DNA from: Zoroaster sp. YZ-2022
Taxonomy: Eukaryota > Echinodermata > Asteroidea > Forcipulatida > Zoroasteridae
DNA length: 64,000 nt
NCBI GenBank assembly: GCA_029582265.1
Contig: CM055828.1
Coordinates: 34,321,263-34,385,262, forward strand
Direction of reading: 5' to 3'
The notes beneath the pieces are model-generated. The model did not search any database. It saw only the letters and a list, made by a program, of their open reading frames with translations, and was not told where the DNA came from. The position numbers were made by a program, and so were the translations under genes. Below, one piece after another: positions 46,565 to 59,470 of the stretch; the first letter of the stretch is position 1, and every line of letters begins with the position of its first letter.

Positions 46565-46826
46565 GTATACATTTACAATTACATTATACAACTGTCAAAA
46601 AGTGAAAAACTGTACCATTCTACCCTTCATGTTTTTTAACTTCCGGTCTCATTAAGCTTTTCTAAGGTGGCCGACTTTTTACTACTCGTCCCCCGTCCCC
46701 CCCCCCCCCCCCACAAATTTCCTGTACTACTGATGGTGCTTTACATGAAAAAGTAAGCATTGAGATTTACAATGAATAATGTTTTTTGTTGTTACTGTAC
46801 TTTTGTTTGCAAAATTGGAAATGTAG

Positions 46827-46988
46827 AAGATTCACCTGGGAAGAGCTTTTTGTCTCATTCTGAACCCCTACCAAAAGATGAACGGCACCCGTCAAGATCT
46901 ACAACAACCAACAAGCCAACAGATACATGTACACAGCAAATGGATGGCCTGCACCAGAAGTCACGGCCATCACCCAAGAGTTGTCACA
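46827..46988 (+). CDS. Composite gene: Ser/Pro linker exon, copy 1
   Basis: Acceptor aatgtag, donor gtgagt; 162 nt, phase 1 to 1. It encodes EDSPGKSFLSHSEPLPKDER then HPSRSTTTNKPTDTCTQQM and on to SPKSCH. Low-complexity and probably disordered. It can join directly to the recombinase exon at 60990 (the split codon gives Ser) or to the duplicated acidic exon at 56739. Confidence 0.75.
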
Positions 46989-47563
46989 GTGAGTGATGTA
47001 CATGTACATTGTAATCAACACACACTAATAGCAATACATGTACAAATGATAATCTTTTAAACACAAAGAACAGAATTGGTATTTATCAAATTTTGTTTGA
47101 TAATTTTCAATCTGAAAGCTCACTTACATGTATAATAAAGTTCAGTACCAATATACATAGTTCCGTCTGAAATACTGTCAAAGTGACATCACATACAAAA
47201 GAGCCACAGAGCCTGAACTTCCTGTAGGCACATTCTGTACACAGCTCAAAGAAAACTTAAAACATTTTTAGGAGATTGCACTGTACTATTTACTCTTCCA
47301 AAAACAAGGGAAGCATGGGATCTACTGAGAAAAAACAATAATTTTATCCTACATGTAGTTATTCATGAACATGGGCCATCAAATTTGGTTGAATTCATGT
47401 GGCACTGATGTGTGTGCTGGCATTACAGAATATCAAGTAATTATCATCATTTTAATTACATTGTTTAAATACATGTACATGTACATGTAGGTATGTACAT
47501 GTACATGTAGGTAAATAAATATACATGTATGTACATGCACATGTAACATGTCTAACTGTACAT

Positions 47564-47740
47564 GTGTCGGGCAAGCTCGGTGGTCGAGAGGTTAAGACGT
47601 CTGCACTAGTAAGCAGGAGGTCGTGGGTTCGAATCCCGCCCGAGTCGCCTGTGAAGTTTTTTCACAGACACTTGGAAAGCACTGAGCATGCAGTGCTATA
47701 TACACGTCGGTGTACAGGACAAAATAAAAAAAAATAAAAA
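47564..47740 (+). mobile_element. tRNA-like SINE, copy in duplication 1
   Basis: A box ggtggtcgagaggttaaga and B box gggttcgaatcccgc (47590-47640), then a short body (acttggaaagcactgag, tatacacgtcggtgtacagg) ending in an A-rich tail. The acceptor stem does not pair, so this is not a functional tRNA. Confidence 0.75.
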
Positions 47741-48339
47741 AAAATCAACTGTTTATCCCGACGCAAGAACTAACCAACCTATTATTGATTTACTTTTCTT
47801 TCTTGTTTAAATTAACTTGAGTCATGAAATTGAAAAACTTACGGCATAATTTATTTTAGTTCTCAAACGTGCGAAAAAAGGATAAATTGTCCACACAAGT
47901 ATATGTAAGATGTCATATTAGTAAATAAAAGGGAAGTCAGAACACACAAAGGTATGTTCATTCCAATTCTGTAGAATGAACAAGCAAACACCATGAAAAT
48001 CGAGAGACCAGTGATTGGGATAGTGTTATGAGTCTGGTACCCATCACTTTCGAGCTTTTATTCCCATGATGCTGTACACTGAAGTTTGGGTACACCATTC
48101 ATTGTAATTGATTTCTGGAAGACGCACTTTGTTCTCATGCGGCCGCTGCATAATCGATTCCGATCGCATTTATTAGAAACATAGAAAAAGAACACTATGC
48201 TACAACGGAATAGGATGCATGGAATCAATTTTATAAAACTGTTCACATTGTTTAAATTAAGTAACAAGACTTAAACACGATGTTGCAAGAACATTCTTTA
48301 TTAATTTGTTAATGTTTTAAAATAGTGAAAGTTGGGCAT

Positions 48340-48480
48340 TTTGCCCTCGAGTCCGAGTCACAAACATCGAGTCCGAGTCACAAACATCAAGTCCGAGTCA
48401 TTGTACATGGTGACTCGAGTCCGAGTCACCAAAAAATGACTCGATCAGTCGGACTCAAGTCGGAGTCACAAGTCACACAT
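48340..48480. repeat. gagtccgagtca array, copy 1
   Basis: At least five direct or inverted gagtccgagtca-type units (ctcgagtccgagtca, actcaagtcggagtca). Repeated at 58566-58705 in the second duplication copy. Confidence 0.8.
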
Positions 48481-49093
48481 CTGGCATAGTGTCTCCACAC
48501 TATGGTTTAAATAAATGAATACCTGATTGAAAGAGCTAGGGGCCCAAGTCCATTTGAAATGTTTTGAGAAAATTTAAAAAAAATTCAAAGTATTTTCTGT
48601 TTTCAAGTTATATTCTATTGCTCTTTAAGGTAGCTTGTATGTGTACATGTAAAAAGGCATGTTGCATGAATACACACATGATATAGCCCATGTTGTTTGC
48701 AGTAACCACATACATACTGTGACTGGACATGCTTTCTGAGTGCTCTCCAAATGCTTATATTATCACGGAAATTTGACCAATTTGGACCAGGATTTTGGTA
48801 TTATCTTGTGTCTAATACCTCCAAGAACATGTGGATAAAGTTTTGGGTGACATGCTCCAGGAATCAGTGAGTTTTTCAGCATTTTCTTGATGATTTTCTA
48901 CACTTTTCTGGAAGAAACTCGAAAAGTTTCGATGAAGCTGTTTATGTAACCTTTAATCCTGTTTGGGCATTCAATTGACCTCCTGCCAGCTTTCAGCCAA
49001 TGTAGACTCATCACAATAGACATCCAAGAGGATTAACTAGTTAGCTGGATCTTTTCAAGTGTTTCCTGTATCAACAATAAACAAAAGGCTACT

Positions 49094-50464
49094 ATGAATA
49101 CCACATTGAATGGATCTGTGGCAAGGATGACTCATGTCTGGGAGACCATGCATGATAGTATGATGTCAACTGGATCTTTTAATGGTTTCACCAATGACGA
49201 AATATATGGAACTACAGCTGTTAAAGACATTCCTAACAACAAAGTTGATCACTTGATAACAGTCTCACACCTTACATCAACCCCAAGGCCTTCTTCAACA
49301 AGCAACATATTTCAATCAACTGATCTAAGTACCCAAACAGATCCTCCCATTGTCTCAACAACAGGGTCACAAACAGGAGAACCACTTCACAAATTCCAAA
49401 ACTCACTCCAAGAAATCAAAAGTCTTCAACAAGCCAAGTCAGATCTCTCCAAAAGAATCAAAGATGATGCCAACGAAATTTAGAATCTCAGACAGACCCA
49501 TGCTCAGCTTGCACAAGCATTCATTGAACTCTGCAACAGAAATGCTACACTTCAGGCTGAGAACAACAGCTTGAAATCAATTATTGATGAATATCAGTTT
49601 TCTAAGCCAGCACTCCCTGTTATAAACTGTCAGCAAGAGACAACATGCAGAGCCCCTGTGACATCTGTGTCAAACTCTTTCAGCATACTTTCGGAGCACA
49701 AATTGTCTTCTGATCAACTATCCTCTGAACCAGGATCAACAACAGAATCGGCCCATTCTAGTTGTACAGCAAGACACACCAATGATAAATCACATAGCAG
49801 TAAACAAAAGCGCAGGGCATCAAACACCACTCCACCATCCTCAAGTCAAATGCCCAAGACGGCCCCTGCATCCACTCTAAGTTCAACCTCCAAGACATCC
49901 TCTGTGGACATCATCATCTTCAGCAACTCCATATGCAAACGCATCAATCCAGATAATTTCTACAGAGGAAAGTCAACTAAAATAATAGCAAAGAGCGGTG
50001 CAAAAATTCCCGACATTGAACGCCTAGTGCACGACTACAATGGTGATACAAATGCTACTTGTATCATTCTCCAAGCTTGGACAAACTCAACAGCACACGA
50101 ATCGGTGGAAACCTGTGAAAAACAAGCCAAGGTTCTTATTGAGGCGACTCTGAACAAATTCCCACACGCCAACATCTTTATATCTGGTGTGCTCCCAAGA
50201 TTTTGGCATGATCGTGCAAATCGCGTCTCGGCTCAACTGAACTCTATCTTCCGAAGGAAATGCCAACTGAGTGAACGTGTCTCCTACATGTATATCGAAC
50301 AGCCCCCAAGCTTCATGAGAAATGGTATACGTCAAGAGGATCTGTATTGGGATGCAGTTCATCTGAACCAACATGGATTGCATATTCTTGTCACTAATTT
50401 CCAAAGATCTATAACGCAATTAGGAGCTTTTCCTCATGGGTACGGTCCTCAAGATATCAAATAA
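49094..50464 (+). pseudogene. Retrotransposon ORF1 with SGNH/esterase-like domain
   Basis: The first frame, 49094-49483, starts MNTTLNGSVARMTHVWETMH and is Thr/Ser-rich. A stop or shift near 49483 moves to the frame 49571-50464. That part holds a hydrolase-like fold: VDIIIFSNSICKRI (candidate nucleophile Ser), then FISGVLPR, then DAVHLNQHG with a D-x-x-H pair. CR1-group elements carry such esterase domains in ORF1. The middle block reads LQAWTNS instead of the expected G-x-N-D. Confidence 0.75.
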
Positions 50465-50541
50465 ATCAAATAAATAATTGCTCAGAAACAAATCATAAAC
50501 TAGACCAAAATGAAAAGTATACTATAGATGAGCACAATAGT

Positions 50542-53500
50542 ATGAATAGATTACCGGTGAATTCAAAACCCAATAAAGAAATACATGCAAATGATGTAAA
50601 TATTGACCTTAATACTTCTCATGCTACTTTAAACACAATCTCTAATAATGCCAAACATAAATGTGGAAAATGTTTTTCTTTTTTCAAATCATATGAATCA
50701 TACATTCCTTGTAATATTTGTAACCTTTATTTCCATGTTAAATGTGTCAATTCAAATCCTTCGAAAACCTGGTGGTGCGACTCATGCTTTTTCAAAACAT
50801 GTTTGACTGAGCTTCCCTTCAGTGATGGCTTTGTTGATCATAATTGTCTTTTGGGGAAAGGTTTTAAAATTGCTCACTTAATTATTCTAAGTGTTAGAAA
50901 TAAGGTTGACCAGTTAAGATTATTTCTTCACTACAATGATTTTGATATTCTGTGCTTATCTGAGACATGGCTAACTAGTAACATTGATAATAACGAAGTG
51001 TATATAAACGGTTATGATATTTGTAGACTTGATAGGAAAGGTACACAAGGTGGAGGTGTTTTATGTTATATAAAAAGTACTATTGTATATAGAGATATCA
51101 CATTTAATTGCTGATGACATTGAAGCTCTTTGGGTTGAGATTAACTTACCACACACTAAACCTATTCTTGTAGGAACCGTTTATAGACCTCCTAGCGCCC
51201 ATACAGATCACTTGTGTAAACTAGATTCAATATTTCAAAACATTACAACCTTGTATGATGATGTTATTATTCTCGGAGACTTCAATCTTGATTTGAAAAA
51301 AGGGTTAACTCGGGTAAAATTAATAAAATTGCAAAACAAAATAACTTGCACCAGTTAATTAAGGACAACACAAGGATAACTAATGTTAGTCAATCAATTT
51401 TAGATCTTATTTTTGTAACAAAACCGGATAAAATTTCAGCATCAGGTGTTCATAGTCTAGGACTTAGTGATCATTCTTTAATCTATTTAATTCGTAAAAA
51501 CAAAAAAATTAAAGCTCCATCAAGAACAATTAAGTCACGCTCACTTAAACATTTTAATGACAGGGATTTTTAGACACCATTAAAAATATAAATTGGGATA
51601 ACATTTTACACTGTTCAGATGTCGATATCGCCTGGGCGACCTGGAAAAATCTATTTCTAAAGGCTTGTAACATGCATGCACCATACAAAGAAAAACGAAT
51701 TAAAGGTTCACTTCCTGAATGGATCAATGGAGACTACATAAGACTATCTAAAGACAGAGATTTCTTTTTTTCAAAAGCACATAAGACAAATAATCCCAAA
51801 GACTGGGAAAGAGCTAAATCATTAAGAAACACTGTAAATAACTTAAATAGATCATTAAAAAAGAAATATTGTACTGATGCCATTAAAGAAAATGTAAATA
51901 ACTCAAAAAAAAACTATGGGATGTTGTAAAGAAATTAATTCCAAAGAATAAGTCATCTGTTAATCAAGTTAGCACCGACTCAGGTCACACGTACCTGTGA
52001 CAAAGACACTGCTAACCAGTTTAATCTGCATTTCACTTCCATTGGTAATTCTTTGGCTAATGGCATTACTAATATTGGGAATACCAACTTATCTCTTAAT
52101 AATGCCAGTAAAACATGTGGCACTACCACAGCTATTAATATTATGGATAACTTCGAGTTTGATATTATATCACCTGACTTTGTTTTCAAACAAATATCAA
52201 ATTTCTCAAACAAAAAATCACCTGGAATTGACGGTGTACAAATTCAATTTATAAAGCTGGCAGCTCCTATAATTTGTACTTCACTTGCTTATATATATGC
52301 AATTTATCCTTCCAAACTTCAAAATTTCCTTCCGACTGGAAACAAGCAAGAGTCACTCCTATTTTTAAATCTGGAGACAAATCGGATGTTTATAATTATA
52401 GACCAATTTCTGTATTACCTGTTGTTTCAAAAATAATTGAACGAGCAGTTCATAACCAACTGTATATGTATTTAAATGAACGCAATATTTTAAATCCTTG
52501 TCAATCTGGTTTCAGAAGTAAACATTCTACAAATACTACACTTTTAGATGTTTCTGATCATATTCTTAAGAACATGAATGATGGCAAAGCTACAGCTGCT
52601 ATTTTTCTTGACCTGAAAAAGGCATTTGACACTGTTAACCACCATCTGCTTATTGAGAAGCTTAAACATAGGTATTAAAGACAACACATTGAACTGGTTT
52701 ATTTCTTATCTCTCAAATAGATCTCAAGTTGTTAGTATTAATTCCTCACTCTCTGATTTAAAATGTATTGACATAGGGGTTCCCCAGGGTTCTATTCTTG
52801 GACCATTATTGTTTATAATCTTTGTTAATTCACTTGCTGACTGTGTATCTTGCAAGTGCGTAATGTATGCTGATGACACAACTCTTTTGTGCAGTTCAAA
52901 AGATTCTCTTACCTTACAATCTGAGCTTAATGCAAACTTAAATAGCATTTCGAAGTGGTTTAATGTAAACAAACTAACTCTTAACATTAATAAAACAAAG
53001 CTCATGATATTTGGAACTAAACACACATTACAAAACTTCAAGAATATTTCCCTTACATATGATACAGATATAATTGAAAGAGTGGACAATTTTAAATACT
53101 TGGGTGTTGTTTTTGACCCACAACTAACATGGAGTAATCCTATTGATCAATTAATTTCTAATGTATCCAAACGTATTGGTATAATTCGAAGAATCAAATA
53201 TTATCTTCCTTCGTCTACTCTGAATTTGCTTGGCAATGCTCTTGTTATGCCTCTTTTTGATTATTGTAGTTCTGTTTGGTCTAATTGTAATGCTCAATAT
53301 TCTAATTCTCTTCAAATTCTTCATAATAGGCTTGCCAGAATATTGCTCTCTGCTGACAGTCGTACTTCAGTTAACGATCTAATGACTAAACTTAGCTGGA
53401 ATAAATTAGAACAAAGATGGAATGACCAACTTCTTATCACAACATTTAAATGTTTACAAGGCAACGCACCTTCATATCTATCGTCAAATTTCTTATTCAG

Positions 53501-53696
53501 TGATTCTGCACATTCCAAGGGTACACGGAGTCAAACATTTAAATGTTTACTTCTTCCACCATGGAAAACTAATCCAGGTAGACGGTCATTCCACTTTAGA
53601 GCTGTAAATCGCTGGAATAAGTTGTCAAATGACATTCGGCTCAACTTTAGTACCATGACTACACATATTTTTAAAAATGCCATCAGTACTCATTAA
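50542..53696 (+). pseudogene. Retrotransposon ORF2: PHD-like finger, endonuclease, reverse transcriptase
   Basis: Read across frames in order. A C4HC3-type finger: CGKCFSFF, CNICNLYFHVKC, WWCDSC (50660-50790). An APE-like endonuclease: ILCLSETWL, TVYRPPS, ILGDFNLDL, GLSDHSLI (50940-51490). A reverse transcriptase: KKSPGIDGV, ARVTPIFKSGDKS, NYRPISVLP, FLDLKKAFDTVNHHLL, GVPQGSILGPLLF, CVMYADDTTLL, with catalytic Y-A-D-D intact (52210-52890). The tail contains HNRLARILL and APSYLSS (to 53696). At least five frame breaks (about 51100, 51345, 51575, 51930, 52270, 52670) inactivate it. Confidence 0.9.
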
Positions 53697-53884
53697 TGCT
53701 GACATATTATGATTTCATGTATATTGATAGGCCTAATGTACATTTATATGTTTACACTTTTAAACTTAATACTATGTTATGACTGTGTATATTATGTACA
53801 CATACTGTAAATATATCTTGTATATATACTTTTGTACATTTTAAATACATGTAGTGTTGAATACAATAATGTTTTAATCTGGAC

Positions 53885-54136
53885 CTCTTGGGAGACCAGC
53901 AGGGTGTGAGTTCGAGCCCCGGTCATGACACTTGTGTCCTTGAGCAAGGTACTTAACCATAATTGCTTCGTCCTTCGGATGGGACGTAAAGCCGTTGGTC
54001 CCGTGTGTTGTGTAATGCACGTAAAAAGAATGCGCCTTGAGCACCACTTAGTTGGTGGATACGTGCGCTATATAAGTCCACACATTATTATTATTATTAT
54101 ATCCAGAATAAAGATAGAATAAACAAACAAACAAAC
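53885..54136 (+). mobile_element. SINE-like 3' region of the retrotransposon
   Basis: Shares cttgtgtccttgagcaag and cttcggatgggacgtaaagc with the SINEs at 30.7 and 33.8 kb, then shares gcgccttgagcaccac with the L2-like tail. It ends in (ATT)n and (caaa)n. A common 3' end suggests that these SINEs borrow this element's retrotransposition machinery. Confidence 0.7.
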
Positions 54137-54236
54137 TTCCCGTGTCTAATTCAGTTTGGCCAAACTGTATTTTGTATAAAGAAGTATAAAATCACTTTGC
54201 CTTGGTCAGTGTTTTTAGAAGAAATCTACTGGTTAT

Positions 54237-54845
54237 TTAACCAGTTCACGTCAGGAATATTATATGTTTTCCGTTCCCCAGTGCGGGATTATTCGAAAAA
54301 AATTCTAGCCATTAATAATTTTTTGTTGTCAATGAAATGACGTCCGGACAACAAAATAAACATCTTTCTCATTGACATTTCGAGAATTAAACAGCAAGTT
54401 TTTTTTGTTACGGTCGTCTTTCTTCCGCACAATTAGACCGTTGGCAAAACTCCGAAGCAATGGTCTAGTATCGACCAGCGCCCGGTCGAACAGACGGCAT
54501 ACCTGACAGAGATCAAAGACAATGGATATAAATCCGTCTTTACAAATTCTTGGATGGAACGTCAAAGGAACAGGTCTTGAATAAAGGCAAAAAATCCACA
54601 AAAGAGTGAACTTGTTCATTGCTGGCAGTGCCTTTTGTCCGGGGCTACCGAACCGTGACCACATGGACTCTGAGAAACACTTGCGTGCATACACGTCAGC
54701 CCGCCTAATGGCATGCCACGGGTGACATGTTAACAAGGCTCCCGGCCAAAACACACAAAAATCGGAATGCGTGTTTAGACACTCTCCGATCGCCATTCCA
54801 ACAAAAAAAATTGAGTTTATACGGCATCCGATGCGAACTGGTTAA
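54237..54845. mobile_element. TTAA-flanked MITE, copy 2
   Basis: Copy within the duplication. The same TTAA ends and the same TIR words as copy 1. Confidence 0.65.
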
Positions 54846-56738
54846 TGATGGGAATTATAAGGTATAGTTAAAAAGAAATGCTACCTACTTCTAATGTGAT
54901 TAGTACTTTTAAATTCATTCAATATAGGGGGCCTAATGCCTGGGAAAATGGAACAGACAGGCTGGGGTTCTCCCAAGCTAGTATCGGCCCGATATGCCGA
55001 GCATATTCTTTTCCACCCGATGCGCTCCATTCTTTGAGTACCTTTATTGTTCGTAGTGAAAACGGTCTGGTCGTTGTCATGTCATATTTTAGTGGTCCAG
55101 GGAATAATAAGTTATAATCCAACTTTCGTGTACAAACCTACACCGAACACGCTCTGTTTACATGTCAGCATGTTTACTATATCACGCATACACTGAAATT
55201 CCCATCACAGAAAACCCGTAATGTAACATGAATACAGGCGCCAAACAGCGATTCACTGATTCCCTTTCCCAGACCCACGCTGAAAGAAAAGTGCTTGAGC
55301 TTCTTTTCCAAAGACGGGCACCAATGAAACTACAATGAAACTACAATGAAACTACAATGAAACTACAATGAAACATCGACCCCCCAAAATCATGAATATG
55401 CAACATAATGAACATTATTCATAATCGAGCAGCCAATGAGAAAAATAATAAAATAGCAACTATGCAAATCTATCCAATCACAACATGCAGAAATGGGCAT
55501 GCGATACTGCGATCCTGAATTATAACCTTGTGCAACCATAGAGAAAGGACAACCGACTCACTTATTGCATGAAGTTATTGTTTGCCACACCCATTTTGTT
55601 GCTAGGAAAAGTTTGTCCAATAATTTGTGGTGAGCAAATTGTTAATCACAATGGCATGCAAACTTGCAAAATCAGATCAGGGGCCCCAGTCACAGGCACC
55701 ACGTGCTTCGAAGGCTTTTTAAGCATAGGTGCGGGGTACACTGTGGAAGCTTTGTATTTTTGTGATGAATGTAACCGCGCGTGAATTAGCACATGCTCAA
55801 TATAAACTGCTAATTATGCTGAAAGTTTCCCATGCTGCCAAGGCATTAACAAACTTGACGACCATTGGATTTTCACTTACAAATTCTATTATTTCGAGTA
55901 CAGTTTTGCAACAAATAAAGATGAAACAGAAAGAACTCAATGTACATACATGTTTTTGTCTATTGTCTGAAGCTTACAAATAGGCCAGAAATTACTAGCA
56001 AAGCACATGGTTTCGTGTGGAAAGATTTTGCCAACTATTCGCGAATATTTGATTATTTACGAAATGTTGCCGCACGATTATTCAAATAGTAAATTTCACT
56101 GTTCGCCCAACCTATTTTCCACACACCAAAATTCCCTGCATGTGCAGATGGGAGTAAACTAACAACCATTTTTTATTTGTTTTCGCCTACATGTATAATG
56201 GATGTCATTTCGCTTTTCCTTGCTGTACTTTTTATATATTGTGTAATTTATGGAAGGTCTCAAGGTCTTGGTCTTCCAAAGCTTAGTATTTGATTGGCTA
56301 CCAAAGTCTACTCAAACTTTATTTAAGCAATAGATGTATGTAACAAACAATTTTCACAAACTGCATGTTTACTTATTGAACCACATAAAACTTTCTCAGA
56401 TGGCACAATAAAAAGGGGAGTCATTTTAGCAGAGGCAACAAAAGCAAACAAACTTGCACATTTAATGCAGATATGTAACCCTACCTCATGACTGAATTTG
56501 CTCATCATGTACAGATTGAAATCTCGCTTCAACCAGTTTGAAAAATTACGAAGTTCGGGATGCCACAGGGATGCATCCGTGTGTAACACAAGCACATGAT
56601 CAATATGCCAATTCCTCCACTGTTTACCAAGCACAGTGTGTACTGGTCTAAACAAATATTAAGGATGTTTTTAACCAATTCTGATAGTGTTAATTGGGAG
56701 GTTTTGACATAGAATTATAAATCCATTTATATAATCAG

Positions 56739-56822
56739 GTGAGACAGAAGACGATGACAATGATGTACATGTACATGTAGACTACGTTCCAAGATCATCT
56801 TCTGATGAGAGCGATGACTCAG
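56739..56822 (+). CDS. Composite gene: acidic linker exon, copy 2
   Basis: 84 nt, phase 1 to 1: the 72-nt copy 1 plus a 12-bp insertion of the TACATG repeat, which keeps the frame and adds Val-His-Val-His (NDVHVHVDYV). Other differences are small (SSSVE to SSSDE). Its donor (gtatgc) is intact. It may be spliced in addition to, or instead of, copy 1. Confidence 0.7.
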
Positions 56823-57078
56823 GTATGCATTTACAATTACATTATACAAATGTCAGAAAGTGAAAAACTGTACCATTCTACCCCTGATGTTTTTAACTTC
56901 CGGTCTCATTAAGCTTTTCTAAGGTGGCCGACTTTTTACTACTCGTCCCCCTCCCCCCCCCCCCACAAATTTCCTGTACTACTGAAGGTGCTTTACATGA
57001 AAAAGTAAGCATTGAGATTTACAATGAATAATGTTTTTTGTTGTTACTGTACTTTTGTTTGCAAAATTGGAAATGTAG

Positions 57079-57240
57079 AAGATTCACCTGGGAAGAGCTT
57101 TTTGTCTCATTCTGAACCCCTACCAAAAGATGAACGGCACCCGTCAAGATCTACAACAACCAACAAGCCAACAGATACATGTACACAGCAAATGGATGGC
57201 CTGCACCAGAAGTCACGGCCATCACCCAAGAGTTGTCACA
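57079..57240 (+). CDS. Composite gene: Ser/Pro linker exon, copy 2
   Basis: The same 162 nt as 46827-46988 without a frame-changing difference, with intact acceptor and gtgagt donor. It can join to the recombinase exon with the same split Ser codon. If both copies are used, 82 residues are tandemly repeated in the protein. Confidence 0.72.
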
Positions 57241-57789
57241 GTGAGTGATGTACATGTACATTGTATTCAACACACACTAATAGCAATACATGTACAAATG
57301 ATAATCTTTTAAACACAAAGAACAGAATTGGTATTTATCAAATTTTGTTTGATAATTTTCAATCTGAAAGCTCACTTACATGTATAATAAAGTTCAGTAC
57401 CAATATACATAGTTCCGTCTGAAATACTGTCAAAGTGACATCACATACAAAAGAGCCACAGAGCCTGAACTTCCTGTAGGCACATTCTGTACACAGCTCA
57501 AAGAAAACTTAAAACATTTTTAGGAGATTGCACTGTACTATTTACTCTTCCAAGAACAAGGGAAGCATGGGATCTACTGAGAAAAAACAATAATTTTATC
57601 CTACATGTAGTTATTCATGAACATGGGCCATCAAATTTGGTTGAATTCATGTGGCATTGATGTGTGTGCTGGCATTACAGAATATCAAGTAATTATCATC
57701 ATTTTAATTACATTGTTTAAATACATGTACATGTAGGTAAATAAATATACATGTATGTACATGCACATGTAACATGTCTAACTGTACAT

Positions 57790-57965
57790 GTGTCGGGCAA
57801 GCTCGGTGGTCGAGAGGTTAAGACGTCTGCACTAGTAAGCAGGAGGTCGTGGGTTCGAATCCCGCCCGAGTCGCCTGTGAAGTTTTTTCACAGACACTTG
57901 GAAAGCACTGAGCATGCAGTGCTATATACACGTCGGTGTACAGGACAAAATTTAAAAAAATAAAT
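57790..57965 (+). mobile_element. tRNA-like SINE, copy in duplication 2
   Basis: Second copy of the SINE at 47564, carried along by the segmental duplication. It differs mainly in the A-rich tail. Confidence 0.75.
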
Positions 57966-58565
57966 AAATCAACTGTTTATCCCGACGCAAGAACTAACCA
58001 ACCTATTATTGATTTACTTTTCTTTCTTTTTTAAATTAACTTGAGTCATGAAATTGAAAAACTTACGGCATAATTTATTTTAGTTCTCAAACGTGCGAAA
58101 AAAGGATAAATTGTCCACACAAGTATATGTAAGATGTCATATTAGTAAATAAAAGGGAAGTCAGAACACACAAAGGTATGTTCATTCCAATTCTGTAGAA
58201 TGAACAAGCAAACACCATGAAAATATAGAGACCAGTGATTGGGATAGTGTTATGAGTCTGGTACCCATCACTTTCGAGCTTTTATTCCCATGATGCTGTA
58301 CACTGAAGTTTGGGTACACCATTCATTGTAATTGATTTCTGGAAGACGCACTTTGTTCTCATGCGGCCGCTGCATAATCGATTCCGATCGCATTTATTAG
58401 AAACATAGAAAAAGAACACTATGCTACAACGGAATAGGATGCACGGAATCAATTTTATAAAACTGTTCACATTGTTTAAATTAAGTAACAAGACTTAATT
58501 AAACACGATGTTGCAAGAACATTCTTTATTAATTTGTTAATGTTTTAAAATAGTGAAAGTTGGGC

Positions 58566-58705
58566 ATTTTGCCCTCGAGTCCGAGTCACAAACATCGAGT
58601 CCGAGTCACAAACATCAAGTCCGAGTCATTGTACATGGTGACTCGAGTCCGAGTCACCAAAAAATGACTCGAGTCGGACTCAAGTCGGAGTCACAAGTCA
58701 CACAT
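58566..58705. repeat. gagtccgagtca array, copy 2
   Basis: Second copy of the array at 48340-48480; lacks the short atc change near the centre. Confidence 0.8.
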
Positions 58706-59106
58706 CTGGCATACAGTGTCTCCACACTATGGTTTAAATAAATGATTACCTGATTGAAAGAGGGGCCCAAGTCCATTTGAAAAGTTTTGAGAAAATTTAA
58801 AAAAAATTCAAAGTATTTTCTGTTTTCAAGTTATATTCTATTGCTCTTTAAGGTAGCTTGTATGTGTACATGTAAAAAGGCATGTTGCATGAATACACAC
58901 ATGATAGCCCATGTTGTTTGCAGTAACTTCCCGTGTCTAATTCAGTTTGGCCAAACTGGTGGACTTGGGCCCCTCTTTCAATCAGGTACATGTATTCAAA
59001 TGTAAGTTTCCAAATTTACATGTAATGTTGTACCCAGTTCATAAAACCAGTTGTTCAGTATGTTTTTAATGTTGCACAATTGATTCTGTTAAATTACCCA
59101 CAATGA

Positions 59107-59203
59107 TATTAACCCTAACTCCCTAAGCATTGTTATTGAACAATAAAAATCCTTTAAAATCCAATAACTGCCTTTGTTGTCTAGGGAGTTAGGGTTAATA
59201 ATT
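59107..59203. repeat. Short foldback unit
   Basis: ttaaccctaactcccta near 59109 pairs with tagggagttagggttaa near 59182-59199. About 95 bp in all; MITE-like. Confidence 0.6.
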
Positions 59204-59240
59204 GTTCACATCAAAAATTCAAATGGGTTGGTTTTATGTG

Positions 59241-59470
59241 TACATGTGTGCACAGCCACAATCATGGGTACACTTTTTGTTACAAAGACACCATTATGAA
59301 CAACAGAGAAATATAGAGTAACACTTTGCAGATCTTTTATCTGACAAACTTAAGGACATTTTATTATTTATTTATAAAGTGCTTGATAATTGATTTGTAA
59401 ATAATTTACATCAATGGTTTTCACGCAAAAAATGTGTACCCATGATTGTGGCTGTGCACATGTATATGTA
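59241..59470. mobile_element. Small TIR element
   Basis: acatgtgtgcacagccacaa then tcatgggtacac (59242-59272) is matched in reverse at about 59433-59466 (gtgtacccatgattgtggct, then gtgcacatgt). TIRs of about 33 bp enclose an AT-rich centre without an ORF. Confidence 0.65.

Larger units (their letters stand above)
43933..48706 (+). repeat. Segmental duplication, copy 1
   Basis: Nearly identical to 54166-58927; the shared part begins tgtattttgtataaagaa. Its last 29 bp (ttcccgtgtctaattcag onward) are displaced to 54137-54165 by the retrotransposon. It carries the TTAA element, the two linker exons, a SINE and the gagtccgagtca array. Small indels (cat/tacatg units, a few substitutions) distinguish the copies, so the duplication is recent. 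Confidence 0.95.
48707..54136 (+). mobile_element. CR1/L2-like non-LTR retrotransposon, 5430 bp, near full length
   Basis: Comparison of the two duplication copies defines the ends: gcagtaac|cacata on the left, ..acaaac|ttcccg on the right, versus gcagtaac|ttcccg in the uninterrupted copy. The only possible target duplication is aac. The tail is (aaac)n preceded by (ATT)n and a SINE-like 3' region. It inserted after the segmental duplication, or into copy 1 only. ORF1 carries an esterase-like region, ORF2 a PHD-like finger, endonuclease and RT. Many frameshifts make it dead. Confidence 0.93.
54166..58957 (+). repeat. Segmental duplication, copy 2
   Basis: Uninterrupted copy of 43933-48706 plus 54137-54165, ending in ttcccgtgtctaattcag then tttggccaaact. 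The next bases, ggtggacttgggcccctctt, are the reverse complement of sequence at about 58750-58785 inside the copy, so the right junction sits beside a small inverted repeat. Confidence 0.95.
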
